Source: Pseudomonas sp. MIACH (GTDB taxonomy: Bacteria; Pseudomonadota; Gammaproteobacteria; Pseudomonadales; Pseudomonadaceae). Taken from it: 64,000 nt of DNA. Below the pieces are notes generated by a model. That model made no database searches, was not told where the DNA came from, and saw only the letters and a list, made by a program, of their open reading frames with translations. Within the stretch, counting starts at the first letter, position 1. Every line of letters starts with the position of its first letter. The stretch lies in NCBI RefSeq assembly GCF_001269925.1, contig NZ_LHVO01000056.1, positions 186,001 through 250,000 of the forward strand, read 5' to 3'. Below are positions 55,422 to 63,994 of the stretch, piece after piece. The position numbers and the translations under genes were made by a program.

Positions 55422-56579
55422 TCAATCCAATATCAAATGCGGCAAAAACCGGCTCGAATCCTTGGTAATCAAACTATTATCCTCCCGCACCCCAATCCCC
55501 GCCGCCTGGTCCCCAATCACCCAGGACCCAATCAACGTATAGCTGTCCCCAAACCGCGGCAGCGGTGCGAACTCCTGAAGGATAAACGGCGCATCCGTGT
55601 AGGGCCCGTCCTCTTTCACGACCAGCCCATCAGCCGTCTGCAGCTCGATATTGGCCCCTTCCCGCGAGAAAAACGGCTTGCGCACCCAGCCCTTCGGCAC
55701 GGCTTTGCCCGGGTCGGTATCCAGGTGGGCCGCGAGCAAATTCGGGTGGCCTTTGTTGAATTCCCACAGCAGCGGCAGGATGCCTTTATTGGAAATGATG
55801 GATTTCCACGCAGGCTCGAAAAACTGCGTGTCGCTCTCGGCAATCGCGGCGCCGAAGGGCTCGTGGAAGATGAACTCCCAGGCGTGCAGTTTGAACAGGT
55901 GGGGAATCCAGCGATCCTGGAGGTCGACGAAGCGGCCTTCGCTGGTCAGGCCGATGTCTTCGATGTCGATGTGGCGCGATTCGATGCCGACTTTTTCCGC
56001 GACGAGGCGCAGGTAGTCGGTGGTGCCTTTGTCTTCGACCGAGTCTTTCATCGAGGCGAAGTAGAAAGGCTGGTTGACCTGCAGTTGAGCGAAAGCTTGG
56101 TGCAGTTTGGTGTCGATGCTGTTGAACTGGTCGGCATGCTTGGGCAGCAGGCCGCGTTCGATGCATTGCTCCAGCCAGCCCCACTGAAATGCCGCCGCCT
56201 CGTAGAGGCTGGTCGGGGTGTCGTAGTTAAGTTCCAGCAGCTTGGCGGGGCCGGTGCCGTTGTAGGAGAAGTCCATGCGCCCGTACAGGTGCGGGTGGCC
56301 TTCGAGCCATGAGGTTCGGATCATGTCGAAGAAGGGCGCGGGAATGCTCAGGCGTTCGAGCAGTTCTTCGCTCTGGACCACGCGGGCGACGAGGTCCATG
56401 CACATGTCGTGGATCTCGGTGGTCGGGTCTTCGAGGTCGTGCTCGATTTGCTTGAGCGTGAACTGGTAATACGCGCTCTCGTCCCAGTAGGGTTCGTCGT
56501 CGATGGTATGGAACAGAAAGCCAAGGTTTTCAGCCGTCTGTTTCCAGTCATCACGCTCTGCGCAATGGATTTTCTTCAT
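55422..56579 (-). CDS. Glutathionylspermidine-synthase-family ATP-grasp protein (YjfC/YgiC-like)
   Basis: ATP-grasp ligase-like protein of 385 aa. Family features are PYWDESAYYQFTL near the N-terminus, GRMDFSYNGTGPAKLLELN and KPFFSREGANI. E. coli YgiC and YjfC are the close relatives; they lack the amidase domain of true glutathionylspermidine synthetase and have no settled substrate. Last gene of the nine-gene stress cluster, 12 bases after the DUF1190 gene. Confidence 0.9.
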   Translation of the reverse strand: MKKIHCAERDDWKQTAENLGFLFHTIDDEPYWDESAYYQFTLKQIEHDLEDPTTEIHDMCMDLVARVVQSEELLERLSIPAPFFDMIRTSWLEGHPHLYGRMDFSYNGTGPAKLLELNYDTPTSLYEAAAFQWGWLEQCIERGLLPKHADQFNSIDTKLHQAFAQLQVNQPFYFASMKDSVEDKGTTDYLRLVAEKVGIESRHIDIEDIGLTSEGRFVDLQDRWIPHLFKLHAWEFIFHEPFGAAIAESDTQFFEPAWKSIISNKGILPLLWEFNKGHPNLLAAHLDTDPGKAVPKGWVRKPFFSREGANIELQTADGLVVKEDGPYTDAPFILQEFAPLPRFGDSYTLIGSWVIGDQAAGIGVREDNSLITKDSSRFLPHLILD

Positions 56580-56591
56580 GACCCGGTTTCC

Positions 56592-57299
56592 TTAACTGCT
56601 TGACCCGCCGCCCCAGCCGCTGCGTGCGCTGGCCTTGCTGCCGAAGCCGCCACGGGAGGTGGCCGACGCCACGGAGCTCGACTTGCTGGAGGTGCGCAGC
56701 GTGTTGGTGTAATTGCTGCTGCCGTACCGGGCTTGATTCGAGCGGCCAAACGTCGCGCCATTGGAGACACGCTGATTGAGCGTCGAGTTGCCGTACTCAC
56801 CGCGATCATCGCGATAGCGGTACACCGGCTCAGAGCGGTAGCTGTTGCGATTGCTGCTCAGCATGTTGCCGATCAGCAGCCCGGTCAGCAGGCTGCTGGT
56901 GGAGAAGCCGGAGCCGCCGCTGGCCTGAGCGTTACCTGCTTGAGCGTTGGCAGCGTCGACCTGGGATTGTGTCACCTGGCCTTCGGCGGTCAGTTCAAAA
57001 CCGCCCAGCTTGGGAATGAACTGGCCATTGGAGTCAAGCTGGCACCAGCCGGCGACAAAATCGGCATCGCAATCGGCCTGGCTCGCGTATACCGGGGCGA
57101 TGCGGCGATGCTCGGCCATGGCGGTCATGTAGGCGTCCGAGCAGACGTCCACCGGAAGTTTTTCATCGGCACATTGCTGAACCGACTGGAAGTTGTACTT
57201 TTTCTGCAAATCGTAGGTTTTTTCCGTCGGCCCACAGCCGGATATCGCCATGGCGACCGACGCTGCCAGCGAAAGCTGGACGTACTTGCTTCGTTTCAT
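56592..57299 (-). CDS. DUF1190 lipoprotein (YjfM/YgiB-like)
   Basis: Predicted lipoprotein of 235 aa; lipobox ISGC at about residues 19-22 (start at MKRSKYVQ). The Cys-containing core (FQSVQQCADEKLPVDVC, ADCDADFVAGWC) matches DUF1190. The C-terminal half is low in complexity, rich in Ser, Gly, Asn and Arg. Always found beside the ATP-grasp gene, so the two products probably act on the same partner. Confidence 0.87.
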   Translation of the reverse strand: MKRSKYVQLSLAASVAMAISGCGPTEKTYDLQKKYNFQSVQQCADEKLPVDVCSDAYMTAMAEHRRIAPVYASQADCDADFVAGWCQLDSNGQFIPKLGGFELTAEGQVTQSQVDAANAQAGNAQASGGSGFSTSSLLTGLLIGNMLSSNRNSYRSEPVYRYRDDRGEYGNSTLNQRVSNGATFGRSNQARYGSSNYTNTLRTSSKSSSVASATSRGGFGSKASARSGWGGGSSS

Positions 57300-57317
57300 C
57301 GGGAGCTCCGTGCGCAA

Positions 57318-57746
57318 TCAGTTCTGGGTAGGCGTCATGCAGGCGGCATTCAACATGCCGACGCTGATGGCCACGGCGGCCACGTAGATGCCCGCTGCGA
57401 GCTCGCCTCTCTTGATGCGCTCGGAAGTGCCTTTGAGCACGAGGCTGGTCAGCAGAAACGCCAACAGTTGGACGACGGCTGCGATCACCGCCCAGACGAC
57501 GAAGTCGAGGATGCTGATCGAGTAGGCAATCACGTTGCTGGCCGGAATGGCGAAACCAATGATGGCGCCGCCCAGGGCGACTGCTGCGGAAACGTTGCCG
57601 GCACGGATCAGTTCGAACTCTTTGTGCGGGGTGACGCGGGTGTAGATGAACTGGAACAGCGCAAACACCACTGCGGCCCCCAGGATGTAGGTGACAAACC
57701 CGAACACCGCAGCTTTGTTTAGGGAGATGGAGAGAGCTTCTAGCAT
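57318..57746 (-). CDS. DUF350 membrane protein (YjfL-like)
   Basis: Protein of 142 aa with four hydrophobic segments and the DUF350-typical ALGGAIIGFAIP. Function unknown; the family accompanies PspA homologues and the ATP-grasp gene in this cluster. Confidence 0.88.
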   Translation of the reverse strand: MLEALSISLNKAAVFGFVTYILGAAVVFALFQFIYTRVTPHKEFELIRAGNVSAAVALGGAIIGFAIPASNVIAYSISILDFVVWAVIAAVVQLLAFLLTSLVLKGTSERIKRGELAAGIYVAAVAISVGMLNAACMTPTQN

Positions 57747-57761
57747 GGACTTCTTCCTTTT

Positions 57762-58436
57762 TTAGAGCGCATTCAAGTCGGTTGTGTACAGCGAAATGCC
57801 CAGCGACGTGCTCAGGCTGACGGTGCCTTCAGCATCTTCTTCGACAGAGAACAGCAGAAACTCGCGTCGATCGGTCAGGCCTGTGTCACGGGCATATAGC
57901 ATCGAACGGTGCTCGACGCTGTAGGAGTCCTCGGGGTTTATCACGTGCTCGCTCATGGCCACCAATTCCGTCTGGCCATCCTCGCTGCCCCACACGCGCG
58001 TGTACTCGACGCCATTGTGGGTGTAGGTCGGCAAACCGATCGGACTCTGCGGCCCCGCCAGCCGGCGAAGCTCGGCTTCGCTGCTGACGGGGACGTAACT
58101 GAGGTAGTTGAACAGGATCACTGATTCGACCTGCCCGGCGATGTCGCCCGTGGTGTGCACCTGCAACCAGTAGTCTTCGTCGTTCATGTAGTAGCGCGAC
58201 AGCCAGGTCGACTGCCCGAGGTCAACGGTGCCGTTGCTCCAGATTTCCTGGGAGCCGGGGATAACCACCGTAGTCTTCCCGTCGAGCAACAACTTCAGGG
58301 TCGTGTCGAATATCACGCCTTTGCCCGGAGCCAGGCCCAGCGGCCCGGTGGTCGGCAGGGGTTCGGCGGCGGCGCCTTTCGAGTGTGTATTCGCTTGCGG
58401 GGCCTCAAGCCCCATCAACTGTTTAAACCATCCCAT
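57762..58436 (-). CDS. DUF2491 protein (YjfK-like)
   Basis: Soluble protein of 224 aa beginning MGWFKQLMGLEAP, with the DUF2491 features YMNDEDYWLQVHT and VWGSEDGQTELVAMSEH. Its start lies 14 bases inside the end of the channel gene, implying coupled translation. Function unknown. Confidence 0.87.
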   Translation of the reverse strand: MGWFKQLMGLEAPQANTHSKGAAAEPLPTTGPLGLAPGKGVIFDTTLKLLLDGKTTVVIPGSQEIWSNGTVDLGQSTWLSRYYMNDEDYWLQVHTTGDIAGQVESVILFNYLSYVPVSSEAELRRLAGPQSPIGLPTYTHNGVEYTRVWGSEDGQTELVAMSEHVINPEDSYSVEHRSMLYARDTGLTDRREFLLFSVEEDAEGTVSLSTSLGISLYTTDLNAL

Positions 58437-59457
58437 TGGAGATTTCCTTGAGGCGGGTGGAGGCGATGTAGAAGAGTTCGCCACCTTCAACGCGCGTGGC
58501 GCTGGGCGGGTTGATCGAGGGTTGCTGGGCACCTTTGGCGCGATAGCCGATGAGGGTGGCGTTGTGGCGTTCTTTCATTTGGGTGTACAGATCGCCGAAC
58601 GTGGCCTCAAAGGCCTCGGGCAATTTCATCAGGTATTGGGTGGCACCCTCCCCCACGCACAGCAGCTCATTAATGACCACCGACGAGCCCGGATCCTGAG
58701 AGGCGCGCACCAACATCTCGATGGCCATGCTTGACGTGCATTCCAGACTGGGGGCGTAGGAACTGGCCAGTGCGGCAATTTCACTTTCATTGAAGTGGGC
58801 GACCACATGCCCGACCGGACTCAATTGATTCACCGCCAGCACGGTGGCCAGCGTCAGATCATCAGACGGGGTTCGCACCAGCACACGCTCGGCGCCGGGC
58901 ACACCGGCACGCAGCAATAACGCTGTGGAGGACAGGCTTTCACCACGGATGAACGCCGCTTTGCCTGGCATCGGGTTTTCGTCAAGGGTGCAATCGCAGA
59001 TGACGATCAGGTTGTCGTTCGAGGTTTCGTCTTGAAGCAACAACTCGATGACCCGTTCACTGGACGCGCCCTCCCAGCCAATGAGCACGGTATGACCGAC
59101 CTTGCCGGTGAAATCGCCTTTGCCCTTCATGCCTTTTCTCCATGCATCGATGACAGTGCTGGTGGTTTTGCCGATGGCTGCCGTCAGCAGCGCAATGCCC
59201 CCGAGCATGACCCAGGTTGCCACGAACACGCGCCCCGCCGAGGTCTGTGGCGCAAGATCGCCATAGCCGACGGTCAGCGTGGTGGTGAGATAGAAGTAAA
59301 CAAACGTGGCGGGAGCGGTGAGGTGTTGCTCGCCCAGATACACCAGGCCCAGATAAGCCGTGCTCAGGTGTACGCCCAAGGCAACGACCAGGCCTGCCCA
59401 GCCGAAACGGTGAAAGAGGGAGGAGGCGTACATGCGCAGCAAAAGAAAAATCGACAT
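58423..59457 (-). CDS. Potassium-channel-like protein with RCK/TrkA-N domain
   Basis: Protein of 344 aa. The two-helix pore contains the selectivity filter TVGYGD, followed by a cytoplasmic Rossmann-type regulatory domain (HTVLIGWEGASSERVIELLL onward, quoted only to that point: VLIGWEGASS). No second RCK repeat is evident. Within the Psp-like cluster a channel may adjust membrane potential after envelope damage (inference). Start MSIFLLLRMY chosen after GGGACGGA. Confidence 0.9.
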   Translation of the reverse strand: MSIFLLLRMYASSLFHRFGWAGLVVALGVHLSTAYLGLVYLGEQHLTAPATFVYFYLTTTLTVGYGDLAPQTSAGRVFVATWVMLGGIALLTAAIGKTTSTVIDAWRKGMKGKGDFTGKVGHTVLIGWEGASSERVIELLLQDETSNDNLIVICDCTLDENPMPGKAAFIRGESLSSTALLLRAGVPGAERVLVRTPSDDLTLATVLAVNQLSPVGHVVAHFNESEIAALASSYAPSLECTSSMAIEMLVRASQDPGSSVVINELLCVGEGATQYLMKLPEAFEATFGDLYTQMKERHNATLIGYRAKGAQQPSINPPSATRVEGGELFYIASTRLKEISNGMV

Positions 59458-59529
59458 TCCGTCCCTGACTCCCTGGGTACTTGATTCCCGATGACGCCAC
59501 CGCATCGACGTCTGGATGCTCAAGTGCGT

Positions 59530-60090
59530 TCAGCCGGCATTAAACCTGCTGCGTGGCTTGGAGAGAAGTACCTTGGCTGCAATAAATCCGGCGAATGCAC
59601 CAAACAGATGCCCCTCGAAGGAAACACCCTGACGAGGCAGGAAGCCAAGGATCAGGCCGCCATACAGCACCGCCACGACGGCGGCCGTAATCAGGTTGCT
59701 CCAGCTCCTGTGGAACCAGGCGCGAGACAACAAATAGGCCCATAACCCGAATACCCAACCGCTGGCCCCCACGTGTATGCCCGCAAAACCGAACAGCCAG
59801 ACCAACGAACCGCCCAGCAGGATAATGATCGCGCTGACGGTAACGAACCGATTGAGCCCTTCGATAATCACCAGGGTGCCTAGGATCAAAAAGGCAACCA
59901 GGTTCGCGCTCAGGTGAGCGAACGACCCATGCAAAAACGGCGAGGTGAGGATGCCGGGCAGCCCCTGCAGCGTTCTCGGGATCAGGCCGAACGCCGTGAG
60001 GCTGTAACCGGTCGCCACATTAAGCAGTTGCAGCGCGACCATGAAGAGGGCCAGGCCTGCGATTGTCTTGAAACCCTTCAGGGCGTCCAT
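59530..60090 (-). CDS. Rhomboid intramembrane serine protease
   Basis: Six-helix membrane protein of 186 aa. Rhomboid residues are HLSAN in the second helix, catalytic Ser in HVGASGWVFG and catalytic His in GHLFGAFAG. It lies between the PspA-like and channel genes, after a terminator, so its expression may be partly uncoupled from the first two genes. Substrate unknown. Confidence 0.9.
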   Translation of the reverse strand: MDALKGFKTIAGLALFMVALQLLNVATGYSLTAFGLIPRTLQGLPGILTSPFLHGSFAHLSANLVAFLILGTLVIIEGLNRFVTVSAIIILLGGSLVWLFGFAGIHVGASGWVFGLWAYLLSRAWFHRSWSNLITAAVVAVLYGGLILGFLPRQGVSFEGHLFGAFAGFIAAKVLLSKPRSRFNAG

Positions 60091-60103
60091 CCTGACCTCG
60101 ACG

Positions 60104-60132
60104 TAAAAAAAGAAGGGCAGACACTGCCCTTC
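60104..60132 (-). terminator. Rho-independent terminator after the PspA-like gene
   Basis: On the minus strand: GAAGGGCAG, three-base loop, CTGCCCTTC, then seven T. It lies inside the cluster and would lower transcription of the seven following genes. Confidence 0.88.
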
Positions 60133-60147
60133 CTGCGGCGACGTTGC

Positions 60148-60846
60148 TTACTCCGCCGACTTTTGCTTCAGACGCTCCAGAATCGCATTGGCGCTGCCTT
60201 CGTTCGGCGTGATGCCGGCGTCGCGCAGCTTGCGCTCCAGGTCGGTCCCGGTCGATGCATCTGCCAGTTCATCCTGGGCTTGCAGTTCAGCGGCGCGTTG
60301 CTGCTGCTTGGCCTGCAAACGGTTGAGCGTACCGACGGCAGTTTCCAGCTTGCCGTTGGCACCGCCGCTGGCGATGGAGGCGCTGACCTGGGCCTTCTGT
60401 ACGCTGTCGCGCGCCTTGGCCATATCCACTTGCTGGCGCAGGCTTTTGATCCGGCTTTCAGCCTTGGTGATGTCCTTGCGCATGCCTTCCGCATAGCCAC
60501 CGAACTCGGTGGCTTGTTTATGCTCGACATCCCGCTCGTTGGTCAGGCTCGAAATGGCTTCGGCCACTTCCAGGGCGAGGTCTTCACGATTGGCCTGCAG
60601 GGCAGCCACTGCCTTGGACTCCAGGTCCTTGATCTTGGCGTCGTACTCGTTGACGCGATCAGTCGCCAATTTGTGCTTGGCCATAATGCTGACCAGCTCA
60701 CGCTTGGCGTTGGCCAGCGCGGTGTCGGCATCGCGAATTTCCTGATCGAGGATGCGCAGGGCCTGTTGGTCGACGATCGATTCGCCGACTTCGTTGGCAC
60801 CGCCACGCAGCGCGGTGAACAATTTGCTCCAGATGGACTGAGTCAT
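60148..60846 (-). CDS. PspA/IM30-family protein (YjfJ-like)
   Basis: Coiled-coil protein of 232 aa. It begins WSKLFTALRGGANEVGESI, then long heptad helices to about residue 190, as in PspA and Vipp1. Such proteins form membrane-bound ESCRT-III-like assemblies that protect a damaged inner membrane. Second gene of the cluster, 17 bases after the DUF2170 gene. Confidence 0.92.
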   Translation of the reverse strand: MTQSIWSKLFTALRGGANEVGESIVDQQALRILDQEIRDADTALANAKRELVSIMAKHKLATDRVNEYDAKIKDLESKAVAALQANREDLALEVAEAISSLTNERDVEHKQATEFGGYAEGMRKDITKAESRIKSLRQQVDMAKARDSVQKAQVSASIASGGANGKLETAVGTLNRLQAKQQQRAAELQAQDELADASTGTDLERKLRDAGITPNEGSANAILERLKQKSAE

Positions 60847-60863
60847 TGGATACTCCCGAATAC

Positions 60864-61553
60864 TTAATTGAAGAAACGTTCGAAGGCTTCGCTCGCGCGC
60901 TGCACGTTGTCGACCAGGGTTTTCACCTCGGTGACGATATTGGTCAGGCTGGAATCGGAGCTCAATGCACCGAACATGTTGTAGACCACTTGCCCGTTAG
61001 GCATGGACTCGATACCGATGGAGGACAGCGGGAACATTTCCCGGCTGCGCAACACCGCGTCATTAAATTTTGCGACATCGTTGATGGACTCGACATCGAC
61101 CAGAACGGTGTCAACGATGATCTGCTCACCCACCACCGCGATGTAAATCGGCAAGCCACCGAAGTCGTTCATTTCCAGCTTGATGCTGGACTCGGAGCCT
61201 TGCACGAGAGAAAGCGTAATGTCCTTGGACACCACGTCGTCCAGAGCCTGAAGAGCGGTGAAGAGGCGATCGATATTCCAGTTGGTACCTGCGCTCATGA
61301 AATTCTCCGACATGAATGAGCCAGCCAGAATCGGCTGGCGAAGCTGTTTCTCCATCTGCTTGAGCAAGCTTCGGTTTTCGGGAAGCACCCAAGTCTCGTG
61401 TTTCACATAGCCGGCGGCCGCCAGGCCTGCACGCATCTGCTTCATGTAAAAGCTCGATGGCTTTTTGGCGGACGGCTTCGAGCGCTCTCCCTGAAGGCTT
61501 GTCGAATCGATATCGGTCCCGGCTGACGGGCTCGATGGAGAGCTGCTTTTCAT
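60864..61553 (-). CDS. DUF2170 protein with N-terminal extension (YjfI-like)
   Basis: Protein of 229 aa. The C-terminal part (about residue 90 onward, WNIDRLFTALQALDD) matches DUF2170/YjfI of about 130 aa. The N-terminus adds a Ser-rich linker and a short basic helical block (SFYMKQMRAGLAAAGYVKHE) resembling a ribbon-helix-helix or partner-binding region. First gene of the cluster behind the double-palindrome promoter. Confidence 0.85.
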   Translation of the reverse strand: MKSSSPSSPSAGTDIDSTSLQGERSKPSAKKPSSFYMKQMRAGLAAAGYVKHETWVLPENRSLLKQMEKQLRQPILAGSFMSENFMSAGTNWNIDRLFTALQALDDVVSKDITLSLVQGSESSIKLEMNDFGGLPIYIAVVGEQIIVDTVLVDVESINDVAKFNDAVLRSREMFPLSSIGIESMPNGQVVYNMFGALSSDSSLTNIVTEVKTLVDNVQRASEAFERFFN

Positions 61554-61576
61554 AGTACTGACCTCGCTGTGAAAAA

Positions 61577-61634
61577 CTCACGCGTGAGAAAATCTACAGG
61601 CATTTTTTGCCACACTCAATAGCTCACGCGTGAG
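61577..61634 (-). promoter_or_regulatory. Promoter framed by two CTCACGCGTGAG palindromes
   Basis: Perfect 12-base palindromes at 61,577-61,588 and 61,623-61,634, centres 46 bp apart. Between them, read on the minus strand, are -35 TTGAGT (61,614-61,619) and -10 TAGATT (61,591-61,596) with a 17-base spacer. The downstream palindrome covers the expected start of transcription, the upstream one abuts the -35. This points to a dimeric regulator of the stress cluster; the regulator is not encoded nearby. Confidence 0.7.
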
Positions 61635-61814
61635 ATTTTTTGACTTACTTTCCCGACCACTAAAAAGATCAGTCCTACTGACAATTCATGAATTGTCTCC
61701 TTTGAGTTGACGGTATTACCCATTCCAGCCGATTTATCCCCCAGCACCCACCCATTAATCTGTGCCCATGTTGAACGCAACGCCCAACCAACCTAAACAA
61801 AAAAGGATTCAACC

Positions 61815-62447
61815 ATGAGCACTCCAACCTACAACCGCTTGAACAAAGACGACGCCGTAGTTCTGCTGGTCGACCACCAGACCGGTCTGATTTCCCTGGT
61901 CCAGGACTTCTCGCCCAACGAGTTCAAGAACAACGTGCTGGCCCTGGCTGACCTGGCGAAGTTCTTCAACCTGCCGACCATCCTCACCACCAGCTTCGAA
62001 CAAGGCCCCAACGGCCCGCTGGTACCGGAGTTGAAAGAGATGTTCCCGGACGCGCCGTACATCGCCCGCCCAGGCCAGATCAATGCCTGGGACAACGAAG
62101 ACTTCGTCAAGGCGATCAAGGCCACCGGCCGCAAGCAGATCATCATTGCCGGTGTAGTCACGGATGTGTGCGTAGCGTTCCCGACCTTGTCGGCGCTGGC
62201 GGAAGGGTTTGAGGTGTTTGTGGTGACCGATGCCTCCGGCACGTTCAACACCACGGTGCAGCAGGCAGCGTGGAGCCGGATGACCCAGGCCGGTGCGCAG
62301 TTGATGAACTGGTTCTCGGTGGCGTGTGAGCTGCACCGCGACTGGCGCAACGATATCGAAGGCCTGGGCAATCTGTTGTCCCAGCGCATTCCCAACTATC
62401 GCAACTTGATGAATGGATATGCGGCGCTGACGGCTCACCAGAAGTAA
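61815..62447 (+). CDS. ycaC: YcaC-type cysteine hydrolase (isochorismatase family)
   Basis: Protein of 210 aa. The isochorismatase-like fold shows the Asp in LLVDHQTGL and the catalytic Cys in GVVTDVCVAF. YcaC forms octamers in E. coli and P. aeruginosa; its physiological substrate is not established. A GGATT ribosome site and the divergent stress-cluster promoter lie upstream. Confidence 0.9.
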   Translation: MSTPTYNRLNKDDAVVLLVDHQTGLISLVQDFSPNEFKNNVLALADLAKFFNLPTILTTSFEQGPNGPLVPELKEMFPDAPYIARPGQINAWDNEDFVKAIKATGRKQIIIAGVVTDVCVAFPTLSALAEGFEVFVVTDASGTFNTTVQQAAWSRMTQAGAQLMNWFSVACELHRDWRNDIEGLGNLLSQRIPNYRNLMNGYAALTAHQK

Positions 62448-62466
62448 GCCAGCCGCGATTCGCGAT

Positions 62467-62490
62467 AAGCCTGCCCTGAAAAGCAGGCTT
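62467..62490 (+). terminator. Terminator of ycaC
   Basis: Stem AAGCCTGC / GCAGGCTT with loop CCTGAAAA and a short T-rich end, 19 bases after the stop. Confidence 0.75.
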
Positions 62491-62501
62491 TCGTTATTCA
62501 A

Positions 62502-62672
62502 CCGAGCGTCCAACTCGAGTGGCTCCTTAAAACCCTGTTACGCAGCGTGCAGCAGGTATCCAAGGCGACAGCGACACGACACCTGACTGACCTGCTGGAA
62601 AAAAACTGCCTGGTTCGTCTCCCCGTAGGCGGCCGCAGCACGCGTTATCAGGTCAATACAGGGGGCGAGTGA
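62502..62672 (+). pseudogene. C-terminal remnant of a Fic-type protein
   Basis: Without a start codon, this frame encodes a winged-helix tail (VSKATATRHLTDLLEKNCLV, then GGRSTRYQV) up to TGA. That pattern is typical of the C-terminal DNA-binding part of Fic/DUF4172 proteins. The catalytic HPFxxGNGR part is absent, so the gene was mostly deleted. This remnant and two short flanks make up the 310-bp gap before xseB. Confidence 0.5.
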
Positions 62673-62757
62673 CACCCCACTCATTTGCCGCTCATTTGCC
62701 CAGAATCCCCATGTCTGCTAGTGTCGCGCCGGTTTACCGTCTACCGGAATAGCCGCC

Positions 62758-63000
62758 ATGGCCCGCAAAAAAGTTGCACTCGATTTCGAACAATCCCTCG
62801 CCGACCTGCAAACATTGGTCGAGCGTCTGGAGAACGGCGAGTTGTCGCTGGAGGACTCGCTGACGGCGTTTGAGCAAGGCATCGGCCTGACCCGTGACTG
62901 CCAGAGCGCGTTGGCGCAGGCGGAGCAGAAGGTCCAGGTGTTGCTGGAGCGTGACGGGGAGTTGGCCGAAGAACCTTTCGATGCGGAACAGCCGGAATGA
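62758..63000 (+). CDS. xseB: Exodeoxyribonuclease VII small subunit
   Basis: Protein of 80 aa; SLADLQTLVERLENGELSL and LEDSLTAFEQGI are typical. It binds the large XseA subunit for single-strand DNA degradation. Overlaps ispA by four bases, the conserved xseB-ispA-dxs order. Confidence 0.95.
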   Translation: MARKKVALDFEQSLADLQTLVERLENGELSLEDSLTAFEQGIGLTRDCQSALAQAEQKVQVLLERDGELAEEPFDAEQPE

Positions 63001-63884
63001 TCGACGCGTATCAGGCCAGTAGCCAAGCCCGGGTGAATGCGGCGCTGGAGCCCTTGTTTGTTGCGCCAAGCCCGGAAATGAAGCGCCTCTATGAAGCCAT
63101 GCGCTACAGCGTGATGAATGGCGGCAAGCGTGTGCGCCCATTGCTGGCCTATGCGGCCTGTGAAGCGCTGGGCGCGCCGGCCGAGCAGGCCAACGGTGCA
63201 GCCTGTGCGGTCGAGTTGATTCACGCGTATTCCCTGGTACACGACGATTTACCGGCGATGGACGATGACGATCTGCGCCGCGGCCAGCCCACCACCCATA
63301 AAGCCTTTGATGAAGCCTATGCGATCCTGGCCGGTGATGGCTTGCAGAGCCTGGCGTTCAGCGCGTTGCTGGACCCACGTTTGAGCAGCGCCAACGCCGA
63401 GATCCGCCTGCGCATGGTCACGGCCCTGGCCCTGGCTGCCGGCCCTGCGGGCATGGTCGGCGGACAGGCGATCGACATGGGTTCGGTCAGCCTCAAGCTG
63501 GATCAAAAGGCCCTTGAACACATGCATCGCCACAAGACCGGCGCGCTGATCGAAGCCGCCGTCCACCTGGGCGCCCTGGCCAGCGGGCGTGCCGAAACCG
63601 CGCAACTCACGGCGCTGCAGACCTATTCCCGGGCCGTGGGCCTGGCGTTCCAGGTGCAGGACGATATTCTCGACGTGGAAAGCGATACCGCGACCCTGGG
63701 CAAACGCCAAGGTGCCGATATCGCACGGGACAAACCGACTTATCCTGCACTGCTCGGACTGGAAGCCGCCAAGGCCTACGCCATCGAACTACGCGATCAA
63801 GCGCTGGATGCCCTGCGACCTTTCGACGCGGCGGCCGAGCCGCTGCGTGACCTGGCGCGGTATATCGTCGAACGCCGCCACTGA
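62997..63884 (+). CDS. ispA: Farnesyl diphosphate synthase
   Basis: Isoprenoid synthase of 295 aa. First Asp-rich motif DDLPAMDDDD and second QVQDDILDVE are present, with GGKRVRPLL near the N-terminus. It makes farnesyl diphosphate for quinone and undecaprenyl synthesis. Confidence 0.96.
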   Translation: MIDAYQASSQARVNAALEPLFVAPSPEMKRLYEAMRYSVMNGGKRVRPLLAYAACEALGAPAEQANGAACAVELIHAYSLVHDDLPAMDDDDLRRGQPTTHKAFDEAYAILAGDGLQSLAFSALLDPRLSSANAEIRLRMVTALALAAGPAGMVGGQAIDMGSVSLKLDQKALEHMHRHKTGALIEAAVHLGALASGRAETAQLTALQTYSRAVGLAFQVQDDILDVESDTATLGKRQGADIARDKPTYPALLGLEAAKAYAIELRDQALDALRPFDAAAEPLRDLARYIVERRH

Positions 63885-63994
63885 TTACGGCGGCCATTGC
63901 AGCCGCATATCAGCCAAGTTCGGCGCTCTGCGTGGGCAGTTTGCGATGCTTGAGGTAAACTGCCGCCTCTTCTATACCTATAACGATTCGCCTG

